This document shows, in pieces, positions 51,101-56,140 of a stretch of 64,000 bases of DNA. The stretch is from Salticus scenicus. Its lineage: Eukaryota; Arthropoda; Arachnida; Araneae; Salticidae. The notes below the pieces were generated by a model. That model ran no database searches. It saw nothing but the letters and a program-made list of their open reading frames with translations, and was not told where the DNA came from. The stretch is from NCBI GenBank assembly GCA_963930645.1, contig OZ005650.1:64546718-64610717 (forward strand). The letters run 5' to 3'. The first letter of the stretch is position 1; each line of letters begins with the position of its first letter. The position numbers and the translations under genes were made by a program.

Positions 51101-51274
51101 TTTTTTATTACTTAATTCTTCATGCAAACATTCATTCTTTTCCTTCAGCATTTGTATTTCATTTTGACAGTCTTCTATTTCATCTTCCTTTTTCTTAATT
51201 TTATTATTAAGTTCAGTAATACTTCTTTCATAATCAGCCATTTCCAAATCCAGAAGACTTTTCTTATTACCTTC
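14975..51274 (-). CDS. TRIP11: GMAP-210/TRIP11-type golgin, C-terminal part (13 exons)
   Basis: Thirteen exons with GT/AG borders join in phase into 533 codons plus a TAA. Residues 1-350 are charged and heptad-like (SLKETEAKRAESLREIL, RSLEQKISNQKEEIL), as in golgins. Residues 464-510 start NLEYLKNIFIK and continue PGSERAMLIPVLTTMLKLN, matching the GRAB domain with which GMAP-210 and yeast Rud3 bind Arf1 on cis-Golgi membranes. The protein is known to tether vesicles and support Golgi structure and ciliary traffic. The N-terminal lipid-sensing part and earlier exons are not visible. The 36-kb span is mostly intron filled with mobile elements, including a full gypsy element in the intron between exons 4 and 5. 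A different GRAB golgin is possible but less likely. Confidence 0.85.
15808..15835. repeat. perfect 11-bp-arm hairpin in last intron
   Basis: CAATGAGGTGC and GCACCTCATTG flank a 6-nt loop. It lies in the terminal intron next to a GC-richer patch; role unknown. Confidence 0.6.
15930..16250. repeat. GC-richer unassigned segment in intron
   Basis: Stands out from its AT-rich surroundings and carries a small minus-strand frame (16040-16228) without recognised domain. Probably a fragment of a dispersed element; no boundaries or second copy seen. Confidence 0.3.
16785..17123 (+). repeat. dispersed repeat, copy 1
   Basis: About 340 bp shared in the same orientation with 20770-21131. Contains the inverted motif GGCAAG-N8-CTTGCC followed by GGGGTTAAACTAGTTTCA and ends near AGCCTGCC. 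Preceded by a TA-rich stretch. Non-coding. Confidence 0.65.
17391..17412. repeat. (TA)n microsatellite
   Basis: About eleven TA units following a T-tract of more than 25 bases. Confidence 0.85.
17616..17724 (-). CDS. TRIP11: golgin exon l (rest of GRAB domain)
   Basis: 109 nt, acceptor TTTTAG, donor GTAATT. Encodes FATLQPGSERAMLIPVLTTM and the following LKLN helix, the conserved GRAB second half that contacts GTP-Arf1 in the family. Confidence 0.9.
18524..18667 (-). CDS. TRIP11: golgin exon k (start of GRAB domain)
   Basis: 144 nt, 48 codons, acceptor TTTAAG, donor GTGAGT. The final coil (SEQVRVLKDEVRRLENNK) runs into NLEYLKNIFIK, the first GRAB helix. Confidence 0.9.
19673..20590. mobile_element. 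possible Tc1/mariner-type element
   Basis: Begins CCGTAATTTTTGGCATATAGTCC and ends ACTACGGTA, similar in style to the element at 11.1 kb. A small mariner MITE lies within it. The inverted match is short, so this is tentative. Confidence 0.3.
20127..20325. mobile_element. mariner MITE
   Basis: The left end TTAGGTCTACCAAAAAGTTCTG and inverted right end TTAGGTCTATCGCAAAGTTCTG, both followed by AAAAAACTGA, form TIRs of about 45 bp around a core of about 100 bp. The TTAGGTC start is typical of mariner. Confidence 0.7.
20770..21131 (+). repeat. dispersed repeat, copy 2
   Basis: Diverged direct copy of 16785-17123, including the GGCAAG hairpin region (here GGCAAG/ATTTGCC) and the CCAGCCTGCC end. 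Confidence 0.65.
21514..21602 (-). CDS. TRIP11: golgin exon j
   Basis: 89 nt, acceptor TATTAG, donor GTAAAT; completes Thr, then 29 codons leading back into coiled coil (YDAEKLALDLNTANKKI). The preceding intron of about 7.3 kb holds the Foldback-like element and satellite arrays. Confidence 0.87.
22064..22101 (+). repeat. left fragment of the ~185-bp tandem array
   Basis: Resembles the end of the units at 26.7-27.3 kb (GGTTCTAGAATCTAA then TAAGTTTTAAAAA). It is separated from the rest of the array by the Foldback-like insertion and includes the left 9-bp target copy AAAAAGAAC (22093-22101). Confidence 0.55.
22102..22280 (+). repeat. left terminal minisatellite inverted repeat
   Basis: About eight units of the motif TTTCGCCCCC with alternating spacers (CAGCA, GGAAA), then an AT-rich tail starting GAGTGATG that matches the inverted tail of the right terminus. 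Confidence 0.8.
22365..23420 (+). repeat. seven-unit tandem array (~140-150 bp)
   Basis: Diverged units start near 22370, 22517, 22661, 22805, 22968, 23112 and 23284. Each has ACTTCCCGACTAGCTAGACA, a CACGGTGACAATGCA core (well preserved in five of the seven) and, near its end, TTTCGGGTCCCTGCTGCC with a small palindrome such as GCTGCCTCCGGCAGC. Confidence 0.85.
23640..23820 (+). repeat. dispersed repeat fragment
   Basis: A GC-richer block (CGTGGAGGTC ... GAGGGCGAGACCCTGACC ... CCAACCAACCACCCAACTC) inside the Foldback-like element. It looks like a piece of a high-copy repeat; no second copy in the window. Confidence 0.35.
24080..24860 (+). repeat. tandem array, ~330-bp units
   Basis: Two near-complete units (from about 24185 and 24510) and a partial one (24080-24180). 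They share CGGGCTGAATATTCAT, TTGGTCATTATGAA and TCAAAACGGAAA-type stretches in the same order. Confidence 0.8.
25083..25108. repeat. TTCCTTATAC palindrome
   Basis: TTCCTTATAC and GTATAAGGAA face each other around a 3-nt loop; this resembles the terminus of a dispersed repeat family. Confidence 0.6.
25722..25795. repeat. ACATACAT-type microsatellite
   Basis: Imperfect tetranucleotide CATA/CACA repeats. Confidence 0.8.
25850..26090 (+). repeat. dispersed repeat shared with 52.0-52.2 kb (inverted)
   Basis: Shares the CCATAGAAAAAAGCATGGGAC and TTGACTAGAAAAAGTCA segments with the minus strand at 52040-52210. Non-coding. Confidence 0.5.
26484..26688 (-). repeat. right terminal minisatellite inverted repeat
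   Basis: Inverted counterpart of 22102-22280: units GGGGGCGAAATTTCC and GGGGGCGAAATGCT with an AT-rich inner tail ending in ACTC. Confidence 0.8.
26698..27335 (+). repeat. ~185-bp tandem array
   Basis: About 3.3 units starting near 26698, 26873, 27070 and 27265. Each has ATTGACATTTATGTTG, a GCCGATCGTTA motif, a G-rich run and TTTATAGGTTCTAGAATCTAA. The Foldback-like element sits in this array. Confidence 0.8.
27425..28745 (+). repeat. triplicated unit with a conserved short reading frame
   Basis: Three direct units (from about 27432, 27783 and 28280). The first is shortened. Each contains CAAGCCTAAAA, TTTATTGCATG-type, AATATTCTTGG, TTTAAGGTTGCCAAAAT and CACTGCAAGAAGCTG segments in order. 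In all three, a + frame of about 33 codons beginning KVSL and containing NILGD and LRLPK is open. Confidence 0.8.
28938..29016 (-). CDS. TRIP11: golgin exon i
   Basis: 79 nt, acceptor TTTCAAG, donor GTAAGA; 26 codons (IPTSGFLSFEKLLQSPVEPG) of a non-coil linker plus one base of a split Thr. Confidence 0.85.
29419..30631. mobile_element. Tc1/mariner-like palindromic element with long TIRs
   Basis: TA-bordered ends: left CTTGTGTGAAAAATTAAAGC, inverted right CACTGGTGTGCAAAATTAAAGC. The arms stay similar for hundreds of bases (for example TTTGGATGGCATGTT at 29509 versus its complement at 30525-30545). An inner palindrome with AGAGCCGG / CCGGCTCT occupies about 30232-30420. The left arm is interrupted by a hAT MITE. 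No transposase. Confidence 0.7.
29698..29790. mobile_element. hAT MITE (93 bp) with GATACACA duplication
   Basis: CAGTGGCAGATCC ... ATCCGCCACTG flanked by GATACACA (29690-29697 and 29791-29798). The core is a G-run and a C-run. It is an internally deleted relative of the element at 37031-37205. The other arm of the host palindrome shows the empty site. Confidence 0.85.
31098..31136 (-). CDS. TRIP11: golgin micro-exon h
   Basis: Only 39 nt, encoding GSENTDEINTPIK between a TTTTAG acceptor and a GTAAGT donor. Phase 0 at both ends, so it can be skipped without frame change; it may be alternatively spliced. Confidence 0.75.
31900..32330 (+). repeat. possible solo LTR or promoter-like island
   Basis: A GC-richer island with GATTGGCTG (CCAAT-box type), an AATAAAG poly(A)-like signal near 32150 and a TGTAACAG ... 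TTTTTAACA frame. No matching target duplication was found, so LTR identity is only a guess. Confidence 0.25.
32928..33130 (+). repeat. two copies of the gaagaaagtattgg family start
   Basis: AAAGAAAGTATAAGATTCGG and, about 145 bp on, AAAGAAAGTATTGGATTCAT, each followed by GGTTTTTGATGAATTTA, as at 5126-5180. Confidence 0.65.
33153..33315 (+). repeat. 59-bp tandem repeat (~2.8 units)
   Basis: Unit starts GATTCGCTCATTTTTAGAAA and ends GGGAATGAATAACAT. The first two units are almost identical and the third has diverged, so this is a young local duplication inside the older dispersed repeat. Confidence 0.9.
34946..35140 (-). CDS. TRIP11: golgin exon g
   Basis: 195 nt, 65 codons, phase 0 at both ends. 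Coil (KQIKIMSEEHKKIVNDLQ) turning into a Pro/Ser linker (PITPSPQDSATSF). The internal ATG is not a start because the frame is open through the acceptor. Donor GTTAGT. Confidence 0.87.
35374..35726. mobile_element. hAT MITE with GTGTTATA duplication
   Basis: CAGGGGTGCAGA ... TCTGCACCCCTG perfect 12-bp termini, flanked by GTGTTATA (35366-35373 and 35727-35734). 353 bp, with a poly-A tract, a C-run and TTCGGGGGGAAA / GGGGGGAAATTT subterminal motifs; no ORF of its own. Confidence 0.88.
37031..37205. mobile_element. hAT MITE with GCTACTGA duplication
   Basis: CAGTGGCGGAT ... ATCCGCCACTG flanked by GCTACTGA (37023-37030 and 37206-37213). 175 bp, with long G- and C-runs. Same family as 29698-29790, opposite orientation, and less deleted. 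Confidence 0.88.
38042..38144 (-). CDS. TRIP11: golgin exon f
   Basis: 103 nt, acceptor TTTTAG, donor GTAAGT; 34 codons of coiled coil from LELINLEKNRLRAAQEEL to ATYK. Confidence 0.87.
39351..39473 (-). CDS. TRIP11: golgin exon e
   Basis: 123 nt; completes the split Ser, 40 codons of coiled coil (EYDTLQEEYNSLSQRYDKL), ends with two bases of a split Arg. Acceptor TTTCAG, donor GTGCTT. Confidence 0.87.
41356..41617. mobile_element. ~260-bp near-palindrome
   Basis: Arms about 41356-41480 and 41492-41617 pair with occasional mismatches (CTTCAGGTGCAAAA / TTTTGCACCTGAA; ACCATAAAATTAAT / ATTAATTTTATGG) around a short centre of AAGCAAAGCAAGG. A single-hairpin MITE is likely; no transposase. Confidence 0.75.
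42145..43047 (+). repeat. gypsy left (5') LTR
   Basis: TGTCGT ... CTGACA, starting with a palindrome (GTCGTATAGTACGAC). GC-rich promoter-like part with GATTGGCC and a CGCGCCCACGGGCGCG palindrome; AATAAA at 42585-42590, which again fits + polarity. Differs from the right LTR at one noticed base (A versus G in GATACATGAG). Confidence 0.9.
42886..46113 (-). CDS. pol: gypsy pol: protease, reverse transcriptase, RNase H; integrase missing
   Basis: Entered by -1 frameshift from gag; numbering here counts from 46047. Retropepsin motif DTGSS at 84-88. Reverse transcriptase about 450-720, with the catalytic aspartate in TTLDM (551) and YQDD (613-616, Gln where Val/Leu is usual). RNase H has D762, E803 and D828, and HIPGKNNILADFLSR. 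A linker follows and then, at residue 978, the frame enters the tRNA-His copy and the reversed LTR, adding about 75 artificial residues to a stop at 42886. The zinc-binding and DDE integrase domains are gone. Pol processes Gag and makes the cDNA in particles, but this copy could not integrate by itself. Confidence 0.88.
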   Translation of the reverse strand, partial: FKLNDEVLVTGGRSSCFSSAPDLCNIQNNNNLESTSSTFQDNNNDVHFNQHKSLLHNNNIQSEKSRSPFSNLTSFHEIIANVQGQAPNIPIVDIHFANQDIPFLFDTGSSISLIDKNFFDMNKSSLKYKFLARSVKMTTINSQVHFKGCVDISFKINNAHFRHPLYLIDVNPSSSFLGILGFDFIRKFNVLLFPEKELCKINQQFIHFKSSSSTQLASITKCFQENLTYINQHNDRTVVNFNNLVDVPPFIPQETDNIKLLQNSKINHVPKVHVTKKTVIDAQDTSYVEVHAFLPSEFIDCDILFIPKQNDTHQAMQAVYFLSRKPCTDSQLLTSSLEQAASHVNNDTQTKPGQPFKFFVCIKNLSSTPIHLNKNMAIGTVEQIDEIKYPDEKSNDFRSSPPSMEEVINLIVPSDEIIAKRRQEFNQNKINLKHLNQFQETQLRNILKEHFQAFSASLSSIGHSDKAKPAINFTNDFPIRTLPFPVPQALQHEARKQLDQMIEAGIIEKNVSAWACPMILVKKKSQDSGPQKYRTALDLRLLNSIIEFSSYPLPKIQTLINNIADFKFFTTLDMPSAYHQIHLPKQYQDKISFTTQWGTYRFKRLPFGLKTAASIFQAMIDEIIEEINLPGIFSYQDDIIICSNSFDETTCKLKAFLQSFQKYNLTLNLDKCKFHHTSVDFLGFHINNNRVYPVSSNIKRIYSFPAPQTKRQVKKFLGLCGFYRHLIPSFALVSEPLIALTSPKVPFKWTQCEEEAFQKLQQVFFKNPFLQQPNFNEQFYLNTDASKFAIGAVILQKHGKDLLPVAYFSKALRGAQTKYPPLQLELMAIAKALSAFRYLLYGRKFVILSDCKSLQKYKKAKSPADIITRWLLEIDEYSFTFQHIPGKNNILADFLSRTPTNQEDVNTSPDILKSNQILPETIFEDDPDINLKTNAQIHNINLQHSTDNQDIHPPLPDPLLDITIPTIVFHQNKDKELSKIIKELKNQKISQHKNYIICKGIVVSTLRCGRNNPGSNPGHGTTCQIGSLRVLLSTLILGVYHYKINRVYAKKGDRISYDNYKQKERCVEQKPFGVQ
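43048..43115 (-). pseudogene. tRNA-His(GUG) copy fused to the LTR (primer site plus read-through)
   Basis: Read on the minus strand, 43115-43050 is tRNA-His from about base 10 (GTATAGTGGTTAG) through the GTG anticodon (43091-43089), the T-arm (CCAGGTTCGAATCCTGG) and CACGGCA to a 3' CCA. On the + strand, TGGTGCCGTGACCAGGAT starts 2 nt after the LTR: a standard primer-binding site. The first nine tRNA bases are absent and replaced by pol sequence. It cannot fold a complete acceptor stem, so it is not a functional tRNA gene. Confidence 0.9.
46104..47180 (-). CDS. gag: gypsy gag
   Basis: The frame extends to 47231, but the ATG at 47180 (MPKGKKK) is the likelier start; the upstream 17 residues are hydrophobic and atypical. 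Capsid-like helical region in the first half, basic Asn/Lys/Arg-rich nucleocapsid, and one CCHC zinc knuckle CQVCLCNGHSARQC near the C-terminus. Stop TAA at 46104-46106. It forms the particle and packages RNA in this family. Lies on the minus strand, opposite to the LTR polarity. Confidence 0.85.
   Translation of the reverse strand: MPKGKKKASVDSVNMPNLTPMVTPTGSGEEHSQRSFFPIVHVQPFDGSSEELHFFISQIQELAIVHKWTDQYTLAYTKSKLQGAALKFVSQTQEIRKFNSTDDLFNQLKSFFHKQSSATNLLEFENFSILPGESITNLSHRLNLLVSRVYSKITDPIPINEIKLSKFLKVLPPNIRLLIMQDNITDYEVAIKRATLAQDCEVNNELLSVASNKSASTSDNQEISQLTHQVNALQIALDKINENKNNKDEHRNKSFPFKNKRFYKPTQQGGTQYSNRQKFNFKRHDKDKNKSKFQHRRFPNKQRYNNNNNNFHNVPKQQNNDNVQCQVCLCNGHSARQCVIAPLLNSSNQKQDSNNYLN
46107..46113 (-). 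promoter_or_regulatory. -1 ribosomal frameshift site TTTAAAC
   Basis: In gag frame T TTA AAC is followed directly by the TAA stop. UUUAAAC is a canonical X XXY YYZ slippery heptamer. After a -1 slip the frame is open into pol without interruption. A downstream stimulatory structure was not assessed. Confidence 0.75.
47181..48193. other. gag leader, unknown junction and + strand 3' region of gypsy
   Basis: AT-rich gag-upstream sequence (minus sense) gives way, somewhere before about 48000, to GC-richer sequence that belongs with the right LTR in + polarity. No second primer site or LTR piece was found for the inverted gag-pol. Poly-T at 47982-47996 is near the presumed junction. Confidence 0.45.
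48186..48193 (+). promoter_or_regulatory. polypurine tract of gypsy
   Basis: GGGGAGAG preceded by a T-run and directly abutting the TG of the right LTR: the usual plus-strand primer site. Sets + polarity. Confidence 0.7.
48194..49096 (+). repeat. gypsy right (3') LTR
   Basis: 903 bp, one difference noticed against 42145-43047. Followed by the ATATT target copy and a poly-A tract. Confidence 0.9.
49388..49515 (-). CDS. TRIP11: golgin exon d
   Basis: 128 nt, acceptor TTGTAG, donor GTATTC, 42 codons plus two bases (split Ser). A short Ser/Pro/Ala-rich break precedes a further coil. The next intron (39474-49387) holds the gypsy element. Confidence 0.86.
49626..49805 (-). CDS. TRIP11: golgin exon c
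   Basis: 180 nt, 60 codons, phase 0 at both ends, acceptor TTACAG, donor GTACTT. Coiled coil starting IQLSEASVQIQHFQ. Confidence 0.88.
49901..50113 (+). mobile_element. deleted mariner with transposase C-terminus
   Basis: Termini TTAGGTAGTTGCAAAAGTTCGTGCGG and the inverted right end TTAGGTCTTTGCATAAATTTGTGCGG are matching mariner TIRs. Only the end of the transposase remains. It was inserted next to a gaagaaag-family repeat end (GGCCATCACAAAACTTTCTTCTA). Confidence 0.85.
49929..50039 (+). pseudogene. mariner transposase, last 36 codons
   Basis: Frame DHFISSKDESFYRRGIHLLP ... KWAKVVESNGEYFD then TAA, the well-known C-terminus of mariner transposases (FY-GI--LP--W). The catalytic D,D(34)D part is deleted. 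Confidence 0.85.
50854..51032 (-). CDS. TRIP11: golgin exon b
   Basis: 179 nt; two bases complete the split codon, then 59 codons of heptad-type coiled coil (SLKETEAKRAESLREIL to QQEEHLK). Donor GTTAAT is weak but keeps the frame. Confidence 0.85.
51112..51274 (-). CDS. TRIP11: golgin exon a (first visible exon)
   Basis: 163 nt, acceptor TTTTAG, donor GTAATA. Encodes residues 1-54 of the visible part, a Lys/Glu-rich coiled coil, and donates one base to a split Lys codon. Its phase-0 start shows at least one further upstream exon. Confidence 0.85.
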
Positions 51275-54210
51275 CTAAAATTATTAATCATAAAAATATT
51301 TAAATTAAAATTTAAAAAAACATACAACCTTTATTCTTCATGTTGATTTGCTGACTAGTTTCGCATGGGGTGCCCCAGCTTTTTCACCGGCGGAATGGTG
51401 TTCGAAGTTTGACGAAACTGTCGTTTCTCTTTAGTTTTCTCTACTTTTTAAAATTTTAATTTAAATAGTTTTACTTCATGATTTAGTTTATTAGCAAAGT
51501 ATAAAAATATTTATCAAAATAAAATTGTAGTTCTAGTAAAATATTAATTAGCAAAACAAAATTTTCGATTGACTATTTTAAAGATAAAAAACAGTGGGAC
51601 ACATAATTTAAAGAAACCTTAGAGATACATTTATTTTTCCTGAACATATTTTTGGAAAATTTGATTGTAATAATGCACTGTGCTGATAGAATACTTCAAA
51701 AATTGTCTAATAGATTAAAATAATACTTCTTCAATAATACAGCATATTTACTCATTCGAGTATATATTACACACAAAATTTTCAATAAAGATTAATTCTT
51801 TAATCATTTCATAGATATAAAATTATGATAATAATAGTAAAAAAAATATTTCATTGAAATATTAAATAAAGTTAGTAACAAACTGAACAGAAATAACTTA
51901 AAAAATCAGATGTAAAATTTTGAAAGAGAAATAAATAAATGTATATTTAAAAAAATGATTACATAAAATCACATATAATAGACGAGATGTAGCAAAACCT
52001 CGACGATAGCTTCAAGGCCCCGATCCCAGTCCCTCCCCATGCTTTGATGACTTTTTCTAGTCAATTATGACCTTTTATTCCTTCCATTTTTACCCCTCCC
52101 CCCTCTCTCACACACACTTAACATTGTGAGTTTTTTGCCTTCTTGTCCCATGCTTTTTTTCTATGGATTTTTAGCCTTCTAAAGGTTCATTTTTATCTTG
52201 TATTAGCATTATTATTTTCATGTATTAATTTAAGATTATTTTCAATTTATATATAAAAAGAAGCCTTAAAATAAAATCTTTACTAAAAAGAAAAAATAAA
52301 TATAGACAGTACTTCACTATTGTATATTTTGGTATTTCAAGTAATATACCATATTAATTGTATTTAAAATTTAGATTCCTAATATATTGGTCATAAAAAG
52401 TGTTTGATTGTAATGTAGTTGGTAATTTTTAATTGATCTCTCCTAAACATTGAAAAAAAAAAAAAAAAAGTAAAAGAATTTTATTTATTATTATTATTAT
52501 TATTTATTTATTTTTTACCCTGAGCAGAACATTTTTATTTTTTCTGCAACAAACCTGATTAATGCAACCCTTTTTTGTCATATGCTATTGCTTAGTAACA
52601 AATTTACTTAATTTATACATAACATGCACATTTTATTATAAAGATACCAATATCATTAGTAATATAATTTAGTACAGTTCTTAAATAAAACACCAATTCA
52701 TGTTTTTTACTGAAATCTAGGAATATATTTAAATTTTTAGAACAAATCTTTCTGTAAGGGACAATTTCTTTACTGCGACAATGCCAGAATGTTCCCTAAA
52801 TTGAGTCCCCCGAAACCTGCAAGAATTTTTAGTCACTCTGAAATCAATACTAAAGTTTGTGAAAAATTACTGTACATAATGATAATTCATTAGAATAAAT
52901 AAATAAATAAAAAGGTTACAATAGCAAATAATTTGTAGATTTAAAAAATAGTTGTCACTGGTGGACTCTGTTCTGTTCCCCAATATATATTTGGTTTCAT
53001 GAATTTCTAATATAAGTCATATTTCAAGATAAGAAAGATGAACTTAGCTGATACACAAGTTAGACATTGAAATGGCCAACATATTAGGTTACTTTTTTTT
53101 CCCACTAGTAACCATTCACATTATTCTTATTCTCTGCTTAATGCTGCTGATATCAGATCTGTTTTTTGCATCATACTTATACAACAATAACAATTAACCC
53201 TTTCACGCCCAAGGGAAATATTTTTCCCTTCTACAAAAATCGTTATCGATTGTTCAATTATTATTGAATCGATATTTTTTTTACTGAATGTCAAAATAAA
53301 ACGTATGTCCAAGGCAGCAAATGTGTTTCTGAACGAATAAAAAAAAATCCCTTTTCGGCAAGCTTAAAGGCAAAGGTAGATTCCTTTACGTAAATGTTAC
53401 AATTGTAAAGAAATTTTACATATGCATTAATATATACATAGCCAATGGCTTTGTTGCCACACATTGCATTATTTACGTCGCTATTCTGTTTTCAAGAAAT
53501 TTAATTTTCAACTACAACAGGGTTTTATTCATTCTACTTAAAATTTTAGGCTAGATTTATTGGTTTGTAAATGTTTCAATTTTTTAAAATTCAAGCTCAT
53601 AATCATCCAACAAATAGAAGCCTTAACGATATACAATCCCAGCAATGGTGAATCCCGGATGGGGCTATTGGGCTACACACCCCCCCTCCCCACCCAAGCT
53701 AAATCAAAATTATAATTTTTATTTAAAATCCATATAACTGTTGTTCAATATCTTTCTTTTGAAAGAAACAATAATAGAAACGTGAAAATGCACTTGTGAT
53801 CTTACTATGGTGAAGCTCTGGTAAGCCTGGCGTTGGTATGGTCAAGTCAAATACAGATAAGTGGTAGTGGGTTTTGGATAGTCATTTCGTTGTAATTTTT
53901 ATTGAATTATTGAAAGATTTGTATTGTGTTTTTGTGATTCTTATTGTCAGATGAGTAAAAATTGTAAAGTGAAACTGTTTTGGTTCACATAAGCTGGAAC
54001 ATTAACATTGACATTAGTTAACCTTGGATCATTTGGCACCGCTGAATTTCAATGTTAACTGTTATAAATTTAGTAAATTGTATGATTTGGCGAGATTTTG
54101 GCGACAAAACTTGCGACTTAGCAATGAAATTTGTGATTTGGCGGCAAAAGTTCATAGTTGACGATGAAATTTTTGACTTGGCGACAAAATTTGGTGAGTC
54201 TGGCGATGGA
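51275..54210. other. sequence upstream of the first visible golgin exon
   Basis: No further exon recognised. It contains a GC-richer patch at 51350-51425, a repeat shared (inverted) with 25.9 kb at 52040-52210, ATT repeats near 52488, and a possible single piggyBac-type end (TTAA + CCCTTTCACGCCC at 53194-53210) without a partner. Confidence 0.4.
54080..54205 (+). repeat. degenerate ~20-bp tandem repeat
   Basis: Five to six degenerate units around GACTTGGCGACAAAATTTG. The copia element is inserted at its right edge. Confidence 0.55.
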
Positions 54211-54215
54211 GAAAG

Positions 54216-55350
54216 TGTTAGCTGGTGTGAAGTAGATCCAAGGCTAAGTGAATTAGCAGAGGAGCCTACTCTAGACGTAAACACCAGCGTAACAACATTT
54301 AAAGTTAATTAAATGAATTAGATACATGGAAGCTAGAGTAAGTAAATATGCTGAAAGATAAATATGTAGAAATTGTTAAATAAATGACCATAACAAATTT
54401 TAATTTAATTTGTATTTTAATTGAAACAATAAATTCAAAAAAAAAGTTTATATAAATATAACAATAAGTTTATATGAATAACAATAAGATAATTGAAGTA
54501 GACAAATACTTTTTATATATAACAAACATACCAAAGCAGATGCTGGATGACAAACAAGGTGAGTACGAAGACAATATTTAACATCTTTTTATTTCCCATA
54601 TAGGTTGCAGAAAAGACTACTATGTGCCATTAGAAAGAAGCTGGTGACACTTATGTAGAAGACGTGACGTTCTTGTTTCCACTTGTTATTGTCGCGATAT
54701 GAACACCTATAAATTTCATTTAAATTTCGAACTCACAAAAAGGAGTAACGTGAGTTATAACTAACTAAAAATGAAAAGATTTTATTTGAATATAAAAAAT
54801 AAACGCCACATATTACGGCGACATCTTATGAAGCCGGCATCGGCGAAAAATGAACAATGGCAGGGGCAAGAGCACAAGCAAAAGCAAAGGCAACCACGAA
54901 CACCCACTACCATCGGCGTTCGCTATTTATAGCTTCGCGGGAGAAACGAAGTGATCTTCCGGATGTACGTTGGGGCATGTGCCGGCGCGACGCGGCGCGT
55001 GCGTAGTCTTCGGCTATCGTTCTTAGAGATGTTTTATGCAAATTTTTGAAACTCGGCTCAGTCGGAACTTCCGGAAGGTTAGCTATTGTTTACGTTTCGC
55101 GTTTGAAAAATTCAAATGGATGATTTAAATTTGAAAGCTCTTTAATATAGCATTTCATTGAACGATATATTTATTTTCCTGGTAAGTAGAAAATATATTA
55201 AAAGGAAATTAGGATTTTTAATAAATGTTTAATTTTTTTCAACTAACGTTTTTTTTTCTTTAAGCTTTATTTTAAGAGTGATTAATTTTTAATATATTTA
55301 ATTAGCATAACGATAAGAAAAAACGGCAAACTATAGGTTTACTATTAACA
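54216..55350 (-). repeat. copia 3' LTR
   Basis: 1135 bp, matches 60870-62004 throughout as read; begins and ends with the TG/CA dinucleotides. Confidence 0.93.
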
Positions 55351-55366
55351 AGGCCCCCCCTCTTAT
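55351..55366 (-). promoter_or_regulatory. copia polypurine tract
   Basis: Minus strand AAGAGGGGGGGCCT directly before the 3' LTR. Confidence 0.75.
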
Positions 55367-56140
55367 CGTTTGCACTTTTACGCTTAAAAAGTTAATAAAA
55401 AGAAAAAGCATCCAGCAAAACTTTGCACAAATTGTATAATCATACGACTGTGACTAAACAGTTTAACAGTTTCTTCAGAACTAAAAAAACAATTAGGTAT
55501 GATCTTCAGCTGAACAGCAACAGAGATCAATATCTGGATAGAGGTGATTTACAAAACAATTTGTTTTGAAACACAAATAACATATACCTGTTTACTCAAA
55601 CCTCTCCTCCAGTTTTGAAAAGATTTTAACATGCTCTTTTAAAAAAAACTGTAGAAAAGAAATTCATACAATGAATTATTTGTATAATAAGTTTAACAAC
55701 AAATATAACATGAGTATAATCACATTCAATATTATAAATATATGTATAAACACAATTCTTTCTTACAATATAAAAGTATAAATTACATACAAATATTTAA
55801 CAAAAAGAACAGAATGGATTATTTCGGGAATGGAGAGGAGAGAGAGAGATTAACAAAAAATTGCTGTGAGCAATTGAATAAAAAAAAAAAAATTGACTTA
55901 CTGTCAAAAGAAGAATGAGAAATTAAAATTCTCAAAAAAACTTCCAGCCTAAACCTGGAAAGATTTTGCTTAACTTGCAAAATTTGAAATTTTTTTTTCC
56001 CCGAATTCAAGGAAACATTTGAATTCATAGAAAAGTTTAAATTTTTGAATTCATAAATTTTGAATTCTTAAAAAAAGTTGAATTCATTAAGGATTTGAAT
56101 TCATAAAAAAAAATTTTTAGAAAATTTACATTTTTAAATT
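55367..56140 (-). other. copia 3' untranslated region
   Basis: Between the RNase H stop and the purine tract. AT-rich, with repeated GAATTCAT-type motifs at about 56000-56110; no env-like frame. Confidence 0.6.

Noticed and set aside
53194..53232. piggyBac element start at TTAACCCTTTCACGCCC
   Set aside because: No inverted partner with TTAA found downstream or upstream; chance match possible.
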